Assembly (NCBI GenBank): GCA_036874045.1
Contig: CM072336.1
Span: 25,247,501 to 25,311,500, forward strand
Source: Cymodocea nodosa
Taxonomy: Eukaryota; Streptophyta; Magnoliopsida; Alismatales; Cymodoceaceae
Length of the DNA stretch: 64,000 nucleotides
Direction of reading: 5' to 3'
Part shown: positions 50,384 through 59,413 of the stretch, piece after piece
How the letters are laid out: every line of letters begins with the position of its first letter
How positions within the stretch are numbered: position 1 is the stretch's first letter
The notes under the pieces: generated by a model
What the model saw: the letters and a program-made list of their open reading frames with translations, nothing else
Database searches by the model: none
Told to the model about the DNA's origin: nothing
Position numbers and translations under genes: made by a program

Positions 50384-53300
50384 AGGGGGGTTGTGGTTGT
50401 TGTTTACCCAAGCAAACCATTGGATCCACGACTTGACTGCTTCCAGGAGCTTGAAATCAATCTTTTTAAGTGGAAGAATCTCATCTGATTTGCTTTTTAT
50501 TATAGAGGAAGCTCTAACAAAGGTATTCACGATAGATTCCACTCTAGCTATGATGTTCATAAAGGATCCTTTTTTATTCTCATAAACCATGTAGCATATT
50601 TTTTTTTCAACATTCCCAAAGGATGTTGGCCACTAGAAATTTGTGAGCACTACTTAAGAGGGACTTGCTTTTCCAGAACAAGCCTTTTGAACAAAATGTT
50701 TCCATTTCATTCAATTTGATATATTGTAGCCCAATTTCCTATTAATCCAAATCCTGCTAAGAATTGCACAATCTCCATCAAAGCAAAGATGTTTAGAATC
50801 CTCCTGATGAAGGATGCAGCATTTGCATCAAGATGCCAAATAGAAGCCTTTTTTCTGAACATTTGTTTCTATAGGAAGGATAGAGTGAAATAGTCTCCAT
50901 AGGAATAAAGGGATCTTGGTTGGAGGAAATTTGTTCCACACACCTCCATTCCAACAATTTTGTCTACCTTTTTTTCTGAATTGCTTCCATGTGGATTTGA
51001 CTGAGAGGTTGTCTGACGGTGATTCATTCCATATGAAGTTATCATCTGACTCGCTTACGTGACTAAGGGGTTATTAGTGCATGATGGAAAATTCTGACGG
51101 AAAGGAAAAGGAAAATTCTGAAAAGGGTTTAGTGCAGGATGGAAATTTTGATGAAATGTTAGTGCATAATAGAAAGTTCTGATGGAAATTCTGATGATAT
51201 TATTATTTTAGTTTCAAAATTATTTGCATCTATATTTCTATTTCAAACTAAATTTAATCAACTTTCAACAATAATAGATATCAATGGTACTAAACCACTA
51301 CTCCCTTAGAACTAGATTACTGGTTTTCGTTTCTTGTAATAATAGTTTTCAACAAAACATATCTATATGGATGCCAAAATAGTATTGATCAAAACTGATT
51401 AAAAACATATCTAAAAACTGATCAAAACAATAAACAAATAGTATTGTTATTATACCAGAATAGTATTGATCAAAATTGATCAAAACATATCTAAAAACAA
51501 ATAGTATTGCTGAAAACTGATTAAACAAAACTATTATGTATAGATGCTGGAATACCGAGCATGAGCGATGCGGCCGATGCAGCGGATGTGACGGTAGCGA
51601 TAGTGGAGGATGCGACGGTAGCGGCAGTGGAGGATGCGATGGCAGCGACGAATACAGGGGCCGCGACCATGAGCGACGACTATGACGGTTGCGAGCATCA
51701 GCGATGGCTGCAAGCAGTCGCGACGGATGCGATGACTGCGAGCTTCGGATGTGGCGACAACGGTGGATGCAGCGGCAACGACGGATGTGAGGGCAGCAAC
51801 CGTCAGCAATGACTACGATGGTTGTGAGCATCAGCGACGACTGCGAGCGGTCGCGACGGATGCAAGCTTCGGATGTGGCGGCAGGGACGGATGTGGCGGC
51901 AGCGACCGTGAGCGATGACTGCGACGGTTGTGAGCGTGAGCTTCGGATGCGACAGCAGCGAGCATGAGCGGCGTGAGGAGGGGGCAACGAGTGACGGATG
52001 CGGGCGACGACCATGAGTGACGACGAATGCGGGTGACGAAAGATTCGAGCGACGAAAGACCGTGAGGAGGGAGATTGAAAAATTTCCGGACTTGGGAGGT
52101 CGAAAATGACAAAAGGGTAAAGGTAAATTTACATATTTATATGTCGGTAAATTTACACTTTCCTTTTCCTTCGATATTGTGCACACTAACGACATTCTGT
52201 CGGAATTCAGTGATTTTCCTTTCCGTCAGTTGAATTCCATCAGGCACTAACCCCCCCTAAGGTTGATACAAATATCCTAGGTGATGTGGCAAGGGAGGTT
52301 GCGCCCATCAAGCACCCTAGGGTCAAATGCAACATTGGCCACAATGAGCTGCTCAGGAGTTGAAACATCTAATATGATTTCAGAAGGGAGCCATTGGTCT
52401 TGCCAAAAGCTAATGTTGTTTTTTCCTCCTAAGATACCTAGCACCAGGCAATCTGTAGAGTCTTCCATCTAGCCCATTCATATCTAGACTGCTTGTTAAA
52501 TGGGAGGCCATATTTTGACAAGATAACTTCAGCCCAAAGGATCACACCTCCCTTCCTTATCTTTTTTTTCATTCACATGCCACACTTCCCCCATCCTCCT
52601 TTCTCTTTATCTCTCTTTTTCTTTTCTTTCCCCTCTCTTCTCCTTCTTCCACTTTGTCTTCTTCCATTTGCAAGGGAGCAATAGGGTAGAGCAATGATGC
52701 TAGTGTCTTGTCCTGTAATGAGAGGAGGCTATCACAACAATGGGAGAGGGGCTAAAAGAACTCATTGGTGGCAATAGCACATGGTGTCGAAGTTAGAGTA
52801 GCTTTGGTCAATGAGGTTAGATGGCATCACCAATGGATCCTTTTGCAATATCATTGACATCATTTAGACTCTGTCCTTGAGAAGTGGGGGACACCATTCA
52901 AGTAAATATGGGAGAAAGTGAAACTCAAGTGGAGTATGGCAACAACTGTTAGACTGGAATAGAGATTAGAGATGGCGAGATAGAGCTGCCCTCACTTGTT
53001 CTAGGGAAAACAACAATGGAGACCATGTGGGTTGCACACTAGCACCCTGATCACTGAGAGGAGTTGGCTGCGTTGGTGGAAGACCAAATGTGTGCATGTA
53101 GAGGAGTTGATGAAGGTAAAGGACATTGACAGCTAGGGTATTGAGGTAGGGAGGAGGGTAGCCAACAATGACTAAGGTTTCCCTCCTCTACATTTTTCAC
53201 TAAACAACTCTTAAAACCTAAACTTTGATATCACATGGAAACACAAGAAATGGTGTAAGTGGAATGTCTTTATTAGCAAACATAATGTCTCTATATATAG

Positions 53301-56300
53301 AGACTATGTAAATAGGATAAGTACCATTTAAACAATGTAGGACCAAATACACATGCACATACATAACTTTAATATATTATTTATTCTTACAATCTCAATA
53401 CTTGATAACTATCATAGAGACCAAACCTAATGATCATAAGAAATTTAGGACTCAAAAGGAAATATTGATAGCTTATACCAGATAACATCTGACAAAAGAA
53501 TGCAGGTTAAAAATTTATATATAATTAAAAAAAATGTCTTATCAATGTTGTGAGCTAAGGCATTGTGAACATAAGAATATTCATGGAGCCAATGGTTATG
53601 AACATATCATGATTTCTACATTATAAACGGCAACCGGATACCTGTTATGCATCTCCCTAGCAGCTAAGGTGCCCCAAATTTATAACAAGGAACAAACTAC
53701 TAGGAAAAATGCATCAAGTTGATATCCATAGCATAGTGATAAGATATTTATTCTTCCTTCATTTTTCCCCCATAGTATTTGAGAAGAGTGTTGGATATCC
53801 TAATAACATTAGAATGAAAGAACATGGATGATCTCAAATTTCTTGAATGAACAATAAACCTATCTAAAAGGGAACAATGAAATGAGCCTAAAAATTACTG
53901 TTAAAAAGCAATGCTACCAGATTTATCATTACAAAAAAATAAAAATCAAACCTCAGAACAATCAAGTTTATCAAGAAAATATGTATAAGGAAGCTTTGGA
54001 CGATAACGCCACCATCTCTTAGATATCCACAGAGCCCTGGAACCTCGAGAATCTAAGACTTTCTCAGACATTTGTTTGCGCAAACTCTGCTCTACTTCCT
54101 GCATGTCAAAATCAACTACGTATTTTGCATTCAACGAATCTCTTTCCTCAGCCAGCTTGTCCCTTTGCATAATTTCCCTCCATATGGCAAGTCTTTCACG
54201 CCATGATCTGCTACTTGCATCAGCACGTCCTGATCAAACAAAAAAAATGTATATATCAATTATCAAAAGAAGGATTACATGACAGACATTACAAAGTTTA
54301 ATTTCTTTAAGAAAGGTGCAAACTAAAGGATAGAGAGGTAATAAACAAAACAATATACTTGACGTAGCAAAATAAGTTGGTGGTACAGGTTCAGATACAA
54401 TCCATTTATATCACACATTTAGGATCACTCCAAACCCTTTTTTGAAAAGAGGGTCAATTGAAACTTGATCAACATATTAAATTTGTTGAAAGTTACAACC
54501 TAGACATTAGTCATTTATTGAATCGATTGACCTGACTTCACAAAGTAAATGGTTTATTTGAATGTTTAAACTGATTTGTTTAATCAAAGTTGTATTGAAT
54601 TTTATAAAGAAATTAAATGAATACATAAAATTTAGACAAAAGAAATCCAAAAATCCTCAAATATGAATCTGAAACCTCAACAACAAACAAAATTTTTGCT
54701 AAAACCTAAATGTTTTCTTGAAAAGAAAATAGTGTGATTGTCATTAAGGTTAACAAGAATCATCCAAAGATGAGCACTCCTCCCAGATTGATCCAGGTTA
54801 CCAATAGATGTTAGAGAGCTAGAAAAACAAAAGAAAAAAAATACAATTAGGTGTTGAGAACCCTGTCCCAAAGATTGAAGTGGTGTTCAGGTTAATGATC
54901 TCCTCTAGGTTATTGGCCTCCCTGTTAAAAATCACAACATTCCTCCTTAGCCATATGACCCAACAGATGGCATGAAGCATAATCAGCACATAAGGCTTTG
55001 CCGCAGATAATTTTCCTTTAAGCATGCCATTAACCACATCAGTTAATTCATGCACCAAATTGGATTCAATGCTGCCAATAACAATCTTCCCACTCAACTA
55101 TTACAAGGCTTGAGAGATGACATCATGTTTACAAATTATTGGTCAACATCCTCCAAGACAAACAGATATAAACTTAAAGAGGACCTTTGGTGGAAACTTA
55201 TGTTTATTGGAAATTTTTTAGCTTCTCTTTCTATAGTTATAACACTAGTAATTACTCTTTTATATATGTCTTTTATAATATCAATATATTCTATAAGTAC
55301 TCTTTTTCTTTCTAAAAGTCACTACGGTAGGTTTTTAGGTACTTTATCATAAAATTTTTCTAAATTAATGAAAACCATACAGAAGTCCTTTTTCTTAACT
55401 CTAAATTTTTATATTAGTTGTCAAAGTAAATGAATAACTTCTATTGTTGAATCTATATATCAAAAGCTTTCAATCCCTCTTTTCAAGAGGTCTGTGGGAA
55501 AGGGGCAGTTCCAAGTATGAAGGGATTCCAGTCTCTAACTTACAAGTCAGGGTTCAAACTAAGTTTTGTAACAACTGTAGCTCCACATTTACACCATGCA
55601 TTGAGCTCTTATCAAAGTCTATTGGTAGCTTCAACATTGTTTCAAAAAGATCCAGTAGAAATTTTAATTCACATTCAGTTCCCTCAAGCTTCTAGTGAAC
55701 TAAAGTGTGCCATCAGCATAATGAAGGATGGAGATGCTCACTTTGTCCTTATCTATCAGCAAGAATTTAAGCCATCCCTCTTCTACTGCACTATAGCACA
55801 TACTAGTGAGTATGTATCACTAAGGTGAAGATCAATGGTGATGGGAGTCCCCTTTCCTCACCCCTAATCGAAAAGGGAAGTGGTTCTTTGCTCAACACCA
55901 CAGGCATTGATTAGGATTGATCCTCTATCAGAAGAAAAAATATTTTTCATCCAGTCAGTCCGTTTGTTTGGAGAACCATAAGGCTTGAGGGCTTCAAATG
56001 GGAAATTCCAATTGAGGTTGTCCTTCCCAATAGCTTCAAGTACTCTTTAATTAACCATTCCCTTATATTCTGAAAGGAATACCCAAGGACTGTGTATGAA
56101 CTGTGAAGGTATTTTAAATCATGTGGACAATATTTCTTTGATGGAAAATCATATTGATAATATTAGAAGATATCTTGTTCTATGCTATATTGGAAGGAGA
56201 TTAAGACTACATGAAGAATTAGCAATAGGATTTGGGAGATTTAGGGTTATAGATAACCCCATATAAGGAGTAAAAAAGACAACAGGGCTTTCTACAAAGT

Positions 56301-59300
56301 GCAATTTTCATTGATAAAAAAGTAACATGTGAGCACAAAACGTTAGGAAGTAACTTGCCTAATACTTGATACCATGCCCTCCTTCAGAAGGCAAATATGG
56401 CTAATCTGAAACCACCTAAGAATTTAAGACATGTCTTCTAGTCTGTCTCTGAATGATGTCGTATACAAATTTATTAATATTGGTATTGTCAGATTGGCAG
56501 CAAACCATAACAATTTGTCAATCCAATATAAACATAACTGTTGTTGGCATAGCTGGTGTAGCTAATCATGATTTTTTTAGGGACAAAAAAATCATACAAC
56601 AATATCATGAATCATGATCCATATACGCTCTTTTCTAGATTATGATAAGTTTTTATTGTGCATCATAACCCAACTTAACTTGATGACAAAAGTACTTTCC
56701 TTTGTGTATGAGAAAAAGTAGATAATTTATCTATCAAGAAAAGGTCAAGAATAATGTTCATATGATGATCAAGAGGATGATATTTTCTTGAGCAGCAGAT
56801 CAAGGAGATGATGTTACCCATGCCTGACCTGTGATTCCTAAGGTTGCCTTCAATTCATCCTTTTGTTTCTTGTCTATTTTTGCTTCATTATCAATTATTT
56901 TGGAGATCTTTATAGATGGCTCTGGACCATCATCCCATGCATCTTCTCCAACGTAAGTGTTGTCATGAAGAAGTGTGCCATCTGGACCTTCAATGAATTT
57001 CTTCATTTTCAAACCTTTTGGCATAGTTTTCCTCCATATGCCTTTTTTAAGCCTGCATTGGAAGCAAATTTTTCAATGATGATCAGAAAACCATGTAAAA
57101 AATGATGATAGAGCATGCTGATGAAACAACCCAATTTATACAAAAAACATAAAGGTATGCTGATTATAAATAAGCATCAAAGCTACTGAATCAAATGGTA
57201 AAAATATGAAAACAGGGACTGATAGAAATTATCTTGGAAGATGAAAATAAGTAAGCAGGATAGACAACTAAATTAACCTAGGACACCTTTCCAATTGTAA
57301 GCAGTTCACTCACAAAATGCTGGAAGTGTGCCTGTCAAGACGAAACTCAAAAATGTTGTTTTCAATTGGAGTGGTCATGTTATGGGCCAGTTTTTCGGAT
57401 GATTCAATGCACAAGTGGTGGAGAGGAGGGCTGGCCACAGAGAGGAGGGTCTGGTGAATATACTTTAGCAGAGGAATTCCTGGAATGGATTTTTAAGAGG
57501 TTGGAGTTGTGTTTTTCAAGTTCTATTTTGTATTGTTGTCTTGTTTTCCTCTCTTTCACACCACCATCTCCATGATGGATATTCATATCATTTTATTCTG
57601 CAGCTTTCTCTTATTTTAATAAAATTTCTTTACTATGGCTCACTAAAAACATGAAACATTTGGAACTATGATTCAATTGGAAATTGATTAATTCTTCAAA
57701 AGGGTCTCGGCCATGAATAAGAAATATGGGCACACCTTTAGAAGACCATTGTGATAGATTATTATTTAAGTACCTTTCTGCCTGATCTGCACAGTAATGG
57801 TTCATTAGATTTGATACATTTTAAAATATCACACTCTTTCATGGCTTCAAAATCCTTTAATAATTTAGTAAAGAAATTTCTAGAATATTATTTTCATGTT
57901 GAACCATCATTTGTCTTCACTGGTGATTGTTTTTCTTAGAATTAATTAACTTTTAAAAAAATTATATGCATGAAAACAGCGACCATTAAAATGTATGAAC
58001 ATTTGAGGTTTTGATCATTTTGGGACATGGAGTAATAGACAAACATGTAATGGCACTTAGAAAATATTCAGAACTAGTTCAATAGACAGCATGTTTAAAC
58101 CATGTGTAGCAGCAATAATCACCTGCACTTGTTAAGTGCATCTAACGACCAAGATTTTGAGAAAATTCACATAGCCTTATGGTTGTTTCTGAAAACTGCA
58201 TGTAAAAATATTGTAACTTAAAATGCAATGAAAGAAACTATTTCAATAATAGAGTGGATGCACCAAAAAGCATGGTACAGATGCTAATGCTCTGTCTCAT
58301 ATAAAATATAACAAAACTTACAAGTCCAGTGCTATAAAAAATTTAAATAATATTGAATCAGTCTAGAAGCCCAACACCACACTTACTTTCTGATATTGCT
58401 TGGAGACGGCTCAGGTATTACAGCCTCCATGAATGCCTCTCTTAACTCACTCTTGCTTTGAGGATCTAGGCGTGGGATTGTAAGAGCAATGTACAGTTTT
58501 TGAGAAGATAGGATTAAAATAAAACCATACAAAATTAGAGCAGCCACTCGTTTGAAATCCCATTGCTTGATGTCCTGAACGGTAGTACATTTTTCAGTTA
58601 CACTATGCATGAAAGGTAAGGACTGAAAAACTTAAGGTAATAAAACAAAAAAGAAACTATAATAAAAATTGCATCTTGTAGTGTAAAGGAATCATATCAG
58701 AATAACTCAAATTTATTGATGAGAATTGAGAACCGCCAATAATTTCAATTAAGCTACGATAAGATCAAAAAATGAGCGGTTAAACAGAAGAGCTACTGGA
58801 ACAACAATAAACAAACCCAACTTACTGAACTAATAGGTGGATTAACCAAATAAAATGATGAACCTGTGGTTTATCAATCGCTACTTTTGAAAAAAATTGC
58901 TTTTGAAACAATTGTCCGATAGTGAGAAGAAATGCAATGAACAGCTATTCCAGCCTCTCAAACAAGAAACAACACGGCAAATGACAGCAAAAAATTCACC
59001 TTCCACTTCTCCCATTTATTCCAATCCACAATCAGAGGCACCAATACCAGCCTGCACCACACAACCCCCTCCCTGCCCCACCTTCCCACACCACGAACCC
59101 CATCCACCCCCTCCTTAACCTTCCCACCCACACTCTGCAAATCCACGCCAGTCTCCTTCTCGAAACTGCGCCCAAAGCTTTCTAAAAACCGCTTCGAACC
59201 GCTTCCGAAGGAAGACGAGACGCCCTCCCACGAAACCCAGCCCGACCCATTTCCTCCCTGGGAGTCCTGAGCTCGAAGGACGACTCTTTTACGGCGGTGA

Positions 59301-59413
59301 CTCCGGCTCGACCTTGAAAGCGGGAGGAAGAACGGAATGGGGGTTCGGCAGAGGTGGAGTGGAAAGGTGGGGACTTGGAGGGTGGTCGGAGCTCGGAAGG
59401 CTGCGAGGTCCAT
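28966..59413 (-). CDS. FTSH12: FtsH12, chloroplast FtsH-family AAA+ protein
   Basis: Nineteen exons (minus): 59413-59000, 58574-58387, 57052-56829, 54229-53952, 49079-49002, 48907-48665, 48491-48351, 48270-48103, 45084-44972, 43850-43634, 38844-38773, 33980-33861, 33778-33662, 33255-33079, 32837-32718, 32609-32535, 31993-31886, 31095-31015, 29043-28966. They sum to 1003 residues plus stop, close to Arabidopsis FTSH12 as I recall it. The start MDLAAFRAP heads a Ser/Arg-rich plastid-type transit peptide; an in-frame upstream ATG at 59533 is less likely. Membrane segments lie at about 148-166 and 426-445. AAA landmarks: Walker A GPPGTGKT 528-535, Walker B with Asp586-Glu587, and ATNRPDELDSDFVRPGRIDRR. 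The protease motif HEAGH (764-768) is intact, and the C-terminus is APLHRS. Known role: subunit of the inner-envelope Ycf2-FtsHi motor for chloroplast protein import, embryo-essential in Arabidopsis. Exon 10 ends in a GC donor. Introns carry most of the window's retroelements. Confidence 0.96.
29360..29780 (-). mobile_element. L1-type LINE C-terminal region fragment
   Basis: Minus-strand frames read LLLGKWLWCLREGWRQFLG, then IWRRVIELM, then WLVRWADS. This resembles the KW.W...W..I block that follows the reverse transcriptase in plant L1 elements. Identification is by block order only. Confidence 0.5.
30200..30590. repeat. CCTAGG-palindrome repeat, family member
   Basis: GTTAAGGTGGGCACCTAGACACC (split by decay) near 30206 faces GGACACCCAGGCACCACCCAAG...GGGCAGCACCTTGGTGCC near 30495-30560, enclosing an AT-rich core. 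It has the same layout as 6960-7400. Confidence 0.5.
31240..31800 (-). mobile_element. RTE-type LINE 3' remnant
   Basis: On the minus strand, a TTTATGACTCAGAATGTTAAGC stretch (about 31675) parallels the coding copy at 37880-38470, where it encodes the LYGxECxAVK motif of RTE reverse transcriptases. The rest is non-coding and shares CATATGG and GTCATATGAATCTTCTT-like strings with the copy at 43080-43560. It lies in FTSH12 intron 17. Confidence 0.55.
33395..33600 (+). mobile_element. Solo LTR of short-LTR family A
   Basis: It contains TTGTGTTATATGTTGTAAGTGG, then TCTCACATTGCTAGAGTTATG, then CTTCTATATATAGAGGCTTT and TTCTTGTGTTTCTATCAGG. This is the same order as the LTR-like ends at 4262, 34480 and 53240. 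It lies in the intron between FTSH12 exons 13 and 14, in the antisense orientation to that gene. Confidence 0.6.
34480..35935 (-). mobile_element. Short-LTR non-autonomous element (TRIM-like), family A, two LTRs
   Basis: LTR-like ends at 34480-34640 and 35765-35930 align over their length. Both have GGTGRAAGTRATYTATTYATTAAC with small changes, then TAGAGRCTAYAA...ATGACAAAT and AAYCCTAA...TCCATATAA. Read on the minus strand, the right LTR is followed by TTGTATCAAAGGAT, a decayed tRNA-Met primer site. The 1.1 kb interior has no polyprotein and no long open frame. Confidence 0.65.
36840..37200 (+). mobile_element. Copia gag fragment
   Basis: A plus-strand frame near 36935-37060 reads NLNGASTKLNGKNYLLWLQS followed by FEIFI and WHLAKS. 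This is the N-terminal block of Copia gag (LNG.NY..W). The frame is broken further on by stops. Confidence 0.6.
37880..38470 (+). mobile_element. RTE-type LINE reverse transcriptase C-terminal fragment
   Basis: Plus-strand frames read ISSNGEIIEDIIHMI, then YAQLYFMA/LYGLEC.AVKYG, then IAKIQMLKSMNN and KNDFVRNEVRFALIEDKIRK, then NQLKWLGHILRRP. These are the ordered blocks of plant RTE elements (GDI..DV..RI, LYG.ECW, RMLRWM, IREKVGVAPIEDKMRE.RLRWFGHV.RRP). Frames are interrupted. This copy explains the four non-coding relatives elsewhere in the window. Confidence 0.85.
39050..39600 (-). mobile_element. RTE-type LINE 3' remnant
   Basis: The stretch CATATGCTCATGTTTAACAG...AACATTGTGTATCATAAAG (39350-39390) is the reverse complement of the decayed LYGxECxAVK coding region. 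The upstream non-coding part resembles 31240-31800. Highly degraded. Confidence 0.45.
39752..40555 (-). mobile_element. 5'-truncated L1 LINE inserted in the family B LTR
   Basis: Exactly flanked by the 12-bp duplication GAATTCTTGTAA (39740-39751 and 40556-40567). The minus strand reads KVSLKSTQMG near 40430, then KAGGGGIVSG and IMAELVAIHEGLKIYQQ, an RNase H domain, then the common 3' end (GGTGGGAGTCC). A T-run at 39755 on the plus strand marks the poly-A side. Removing it restores the LTR. Confidence 0.9.
41667..42100. repeat. Internal direct duplication in the family B element
   Basis: Positions 41667-41828 and 41917-42100 share GGTCAA.RTGATT.GTCATTGTT, TTTTTATTTCTAATTG and GATGCTCCAGCATG. 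The spacing is about 260 bp, with moderate divergence. Confidence 0.75.
43080..43560 (-). mobile_element. RTE-type LINE 3' remnant
   Basis: Contains CCCACTAGATGGGATCAGTCAC (the plant RTE 3' region usually reads similarly), and CATATGGATAAGTTTTACAACTCAACATTC, the reverse complement of the decayed LYGxECxAVK segment. Close in layout to 31240-31800. Confidence 0.55.
44470..44545. repeat. CCTAGG-palindrome repeat, family member
   Basis: AAAGTGCCAAGGTGTTGGCC, then TTGGGCACCTAAGCAACACCTAGGTG. Same motif set as the members listed elsewhere. It lies in FTSH12 intron 9. Confidence 0.5.
45645..45743 (-). other. Exon-like 99-bp open segment inside an FTSH12 intron
   Basis: Minus strand: acceptor CTTGCAG, then 33 open codons (YLLRRDYPVFEDGLSFIRTM, then DWLDEENLPKVKN), then donor AAT|GTAAAA. 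It sits between exon 8 (...FSVARRN) and exon 9 (APSFVFVDEID) and is phase 0 on both sides, so inclusion would keep frame. It would insert 33 residues between Walker A and Walker B of the AAA domain, where I know of no insertion in relatives. More likely a captured or decayed exon of another gene; I do not recognise the parent. Confidence 0.35.
46100..46830 (+). mobile_element. Copia polyprotein fragment (integrase C-terminus to RT start)
   Basis: Broken plus-strand frames read LSPEIGKLSLQPTKCVHW, then THIMR...LTNVTFFES, then LSLKTTKEALLIRNWKKVIA. They match, in order, the LSP...KL.P...KCVFLGYS, YFVS.DVTFFE and TVKEAL..P.W..AM.EEM blocks of plant Copia elements. Many stops; dead. Confidence 0.75.
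46975..47070. repeat. CCTAGG-palindrome repeat, family member
   Basis: GGGCACCACCTAGTTGCTCA, CAAGGCATCCAAGGC, CACCTAAGTGCCTTGGC. It closely follows the Copia fragment and resembles 7340-7390. Confidence 0.5.
47690..48010. repeat. Two LTR-end-like remnants
   Basis: Both copies carry the order ATGRAATGAGAYTTG...CACATAAAAT, then CTACTCAAAACCAATTAGTT / CCACTCATAACCAATTAATA, then GAGTTAGATGTC / GAGTCAAATGTC. They resemble the solo-LTR fragments at 5045-5575. Confidence 0.45.
50346..50382. repeat. Homopolymer of 37 G
   Basis: An uninterrupted G run on the plus strand, followed by AA and six more G. It lies in the L1 between the zf-RVT and RNase H regions. Confidence 0.95.
51067..52257. mobile_element. 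PIF/Harbinger-like non-autonomous DNA element (1191 bp)
   Basis: The left end GGGGTTATTAGTGCATGATGG is the inverted partner of the right end (reverse complement GGGGGGTTAGTGCCTGATGG). Both ends continue into CTGACGGAAAGGAAAA within the first 50 bp. TAA at 51064-51066 and 52258-52260 is a 3-bp target-site duplication, which is diagnostic of PIF/Harbinger. The interior at 51550-52080 is strikingly GC/CpG-rich with many GCGACGG-type units. It produces long shadow frames rich in Arg, Ser, His and Ala on the minus strand, but no transposase. Confidence 0.85.
54680..56060 (-). mobile_element. L1-type LINE fragments (RT and C-terminal regions)
   Basis: Minus-strand frames near 55960-55640 give SILINACGVEQRTT and VSISILHYADGTL (a degenerate FADD box). 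Near 55000-54890, AICWVIWLRRNVVIFNREAN is the block that precedes RNase H. Order and orientation fit one element, split by RTE sequence at 55105-55445. It lies in FTSH12 intron 3. Confidence 0.7.
55105..55445 (-). mobile_element. RTE-type LINE reverse transcriptase fragment
   Basis: Minus strand at 55380-55200 reads FCMVFINLEKFYDKVPKNL and VLIEYIDIIKDIYKRVITSV. It corresponds to the RTE palm blocks VFIDLEKAYDRVPREVLW and IKDMYDG.VTSVRT. Nested within L1 sequence. Confidence 0.8.
57053..58386. other. FTSH12 intron 2 (1.3 kb)
   Basis: The exons join as SPSNIRK|LKKGIWRKTM with a split Lys codon. No transposon or gene is recognised in the intron. Confidence 0.8.

Larger units (their letters stand above)
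49729..52544 (-). mobile_element. 5'-truncated L1 LINE with 25-bp target-site duplication
   Basis: Flanked by a 25-bp direct repeat at 49704-49728 and 52545-52569 (begins CACCTCCCTTCCTT and ends in eight T; 23 of 25 match). The minus strand reads, in order, GGKNNISFWQDQWLPSE at about 52440, a zf-RVT-like WNESPSDNLSVKSTW block at about 51020, and an RNase H domain MKGDAVSGGILWNAEGKI at 50300-50060, then the common L1 3' end. A 1191-bp element interrupts it. Confidence 0.93.
49150..53410 (-). mobile_element. Short-LTR element family A with a nested L1 and Harbinger-like element
   Basis: LTR-like ends at about 49155-49330 and 53235-53400 align (GGAAACRCAAGAAATRGT, GTGGAATGYCTTTATYAG, TCTCTATATATA, ACCATTTAAACAAT). 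Read on the minus strand, the upper LTR ends in GTTTCCATGTGATATCAAAG, a decayed primer-binding site. The interior is split at 49729-52544 by an L1. It lies in FTSH12 intron 4. No polyprotein is present. Confidence 0.7.
49080..53951. other. FTSH12 intron 4 (4.9 kb)
   Basis: Flanked by exon 4 (...LDCSEV boundary) and exon 5 (VAAVVFTEDLKK). Almost the whole intron is the nested transposon stack described separately. The gap 53410-53951 holds no recognised feature. Confidence 0.85.
54230..56828. other. FTSH12 intron 3 (2.6 kb)
   Basis: Joins ITG|GRADASSRSW (phase 1). The L1/RTE composite occupies 54680-56060. The remainder (54230-54680, 56060-56828) has no recognised feature apart from A/T-rich DNA. 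Confidence 0.8.

Noticed and set aside
50318..50590. Proline-rich and glycine-rich frames across 50318-50590
   Set aside because: They arise from translating the 37-G homopolymer in different frames within a dead L1.
51349..52195. Overlapping long minus-strand frames (221 and 130 codons) and a plus-strand frame in the GC-rich core
   Set aside because: They lie wholly inside a MITE, show low-complexity Arg/Ser/His/Ala composition in several frames at once, and resemble no protein family. They are frame shadows of a GC-rich repeat.
55517..55828. 103-codon plus-strand frame
   Set aside because: The opposite strand here encodes a degenerate L1 reverse transcriptase (HYADGTL box). The plus frame has no family resemblance.
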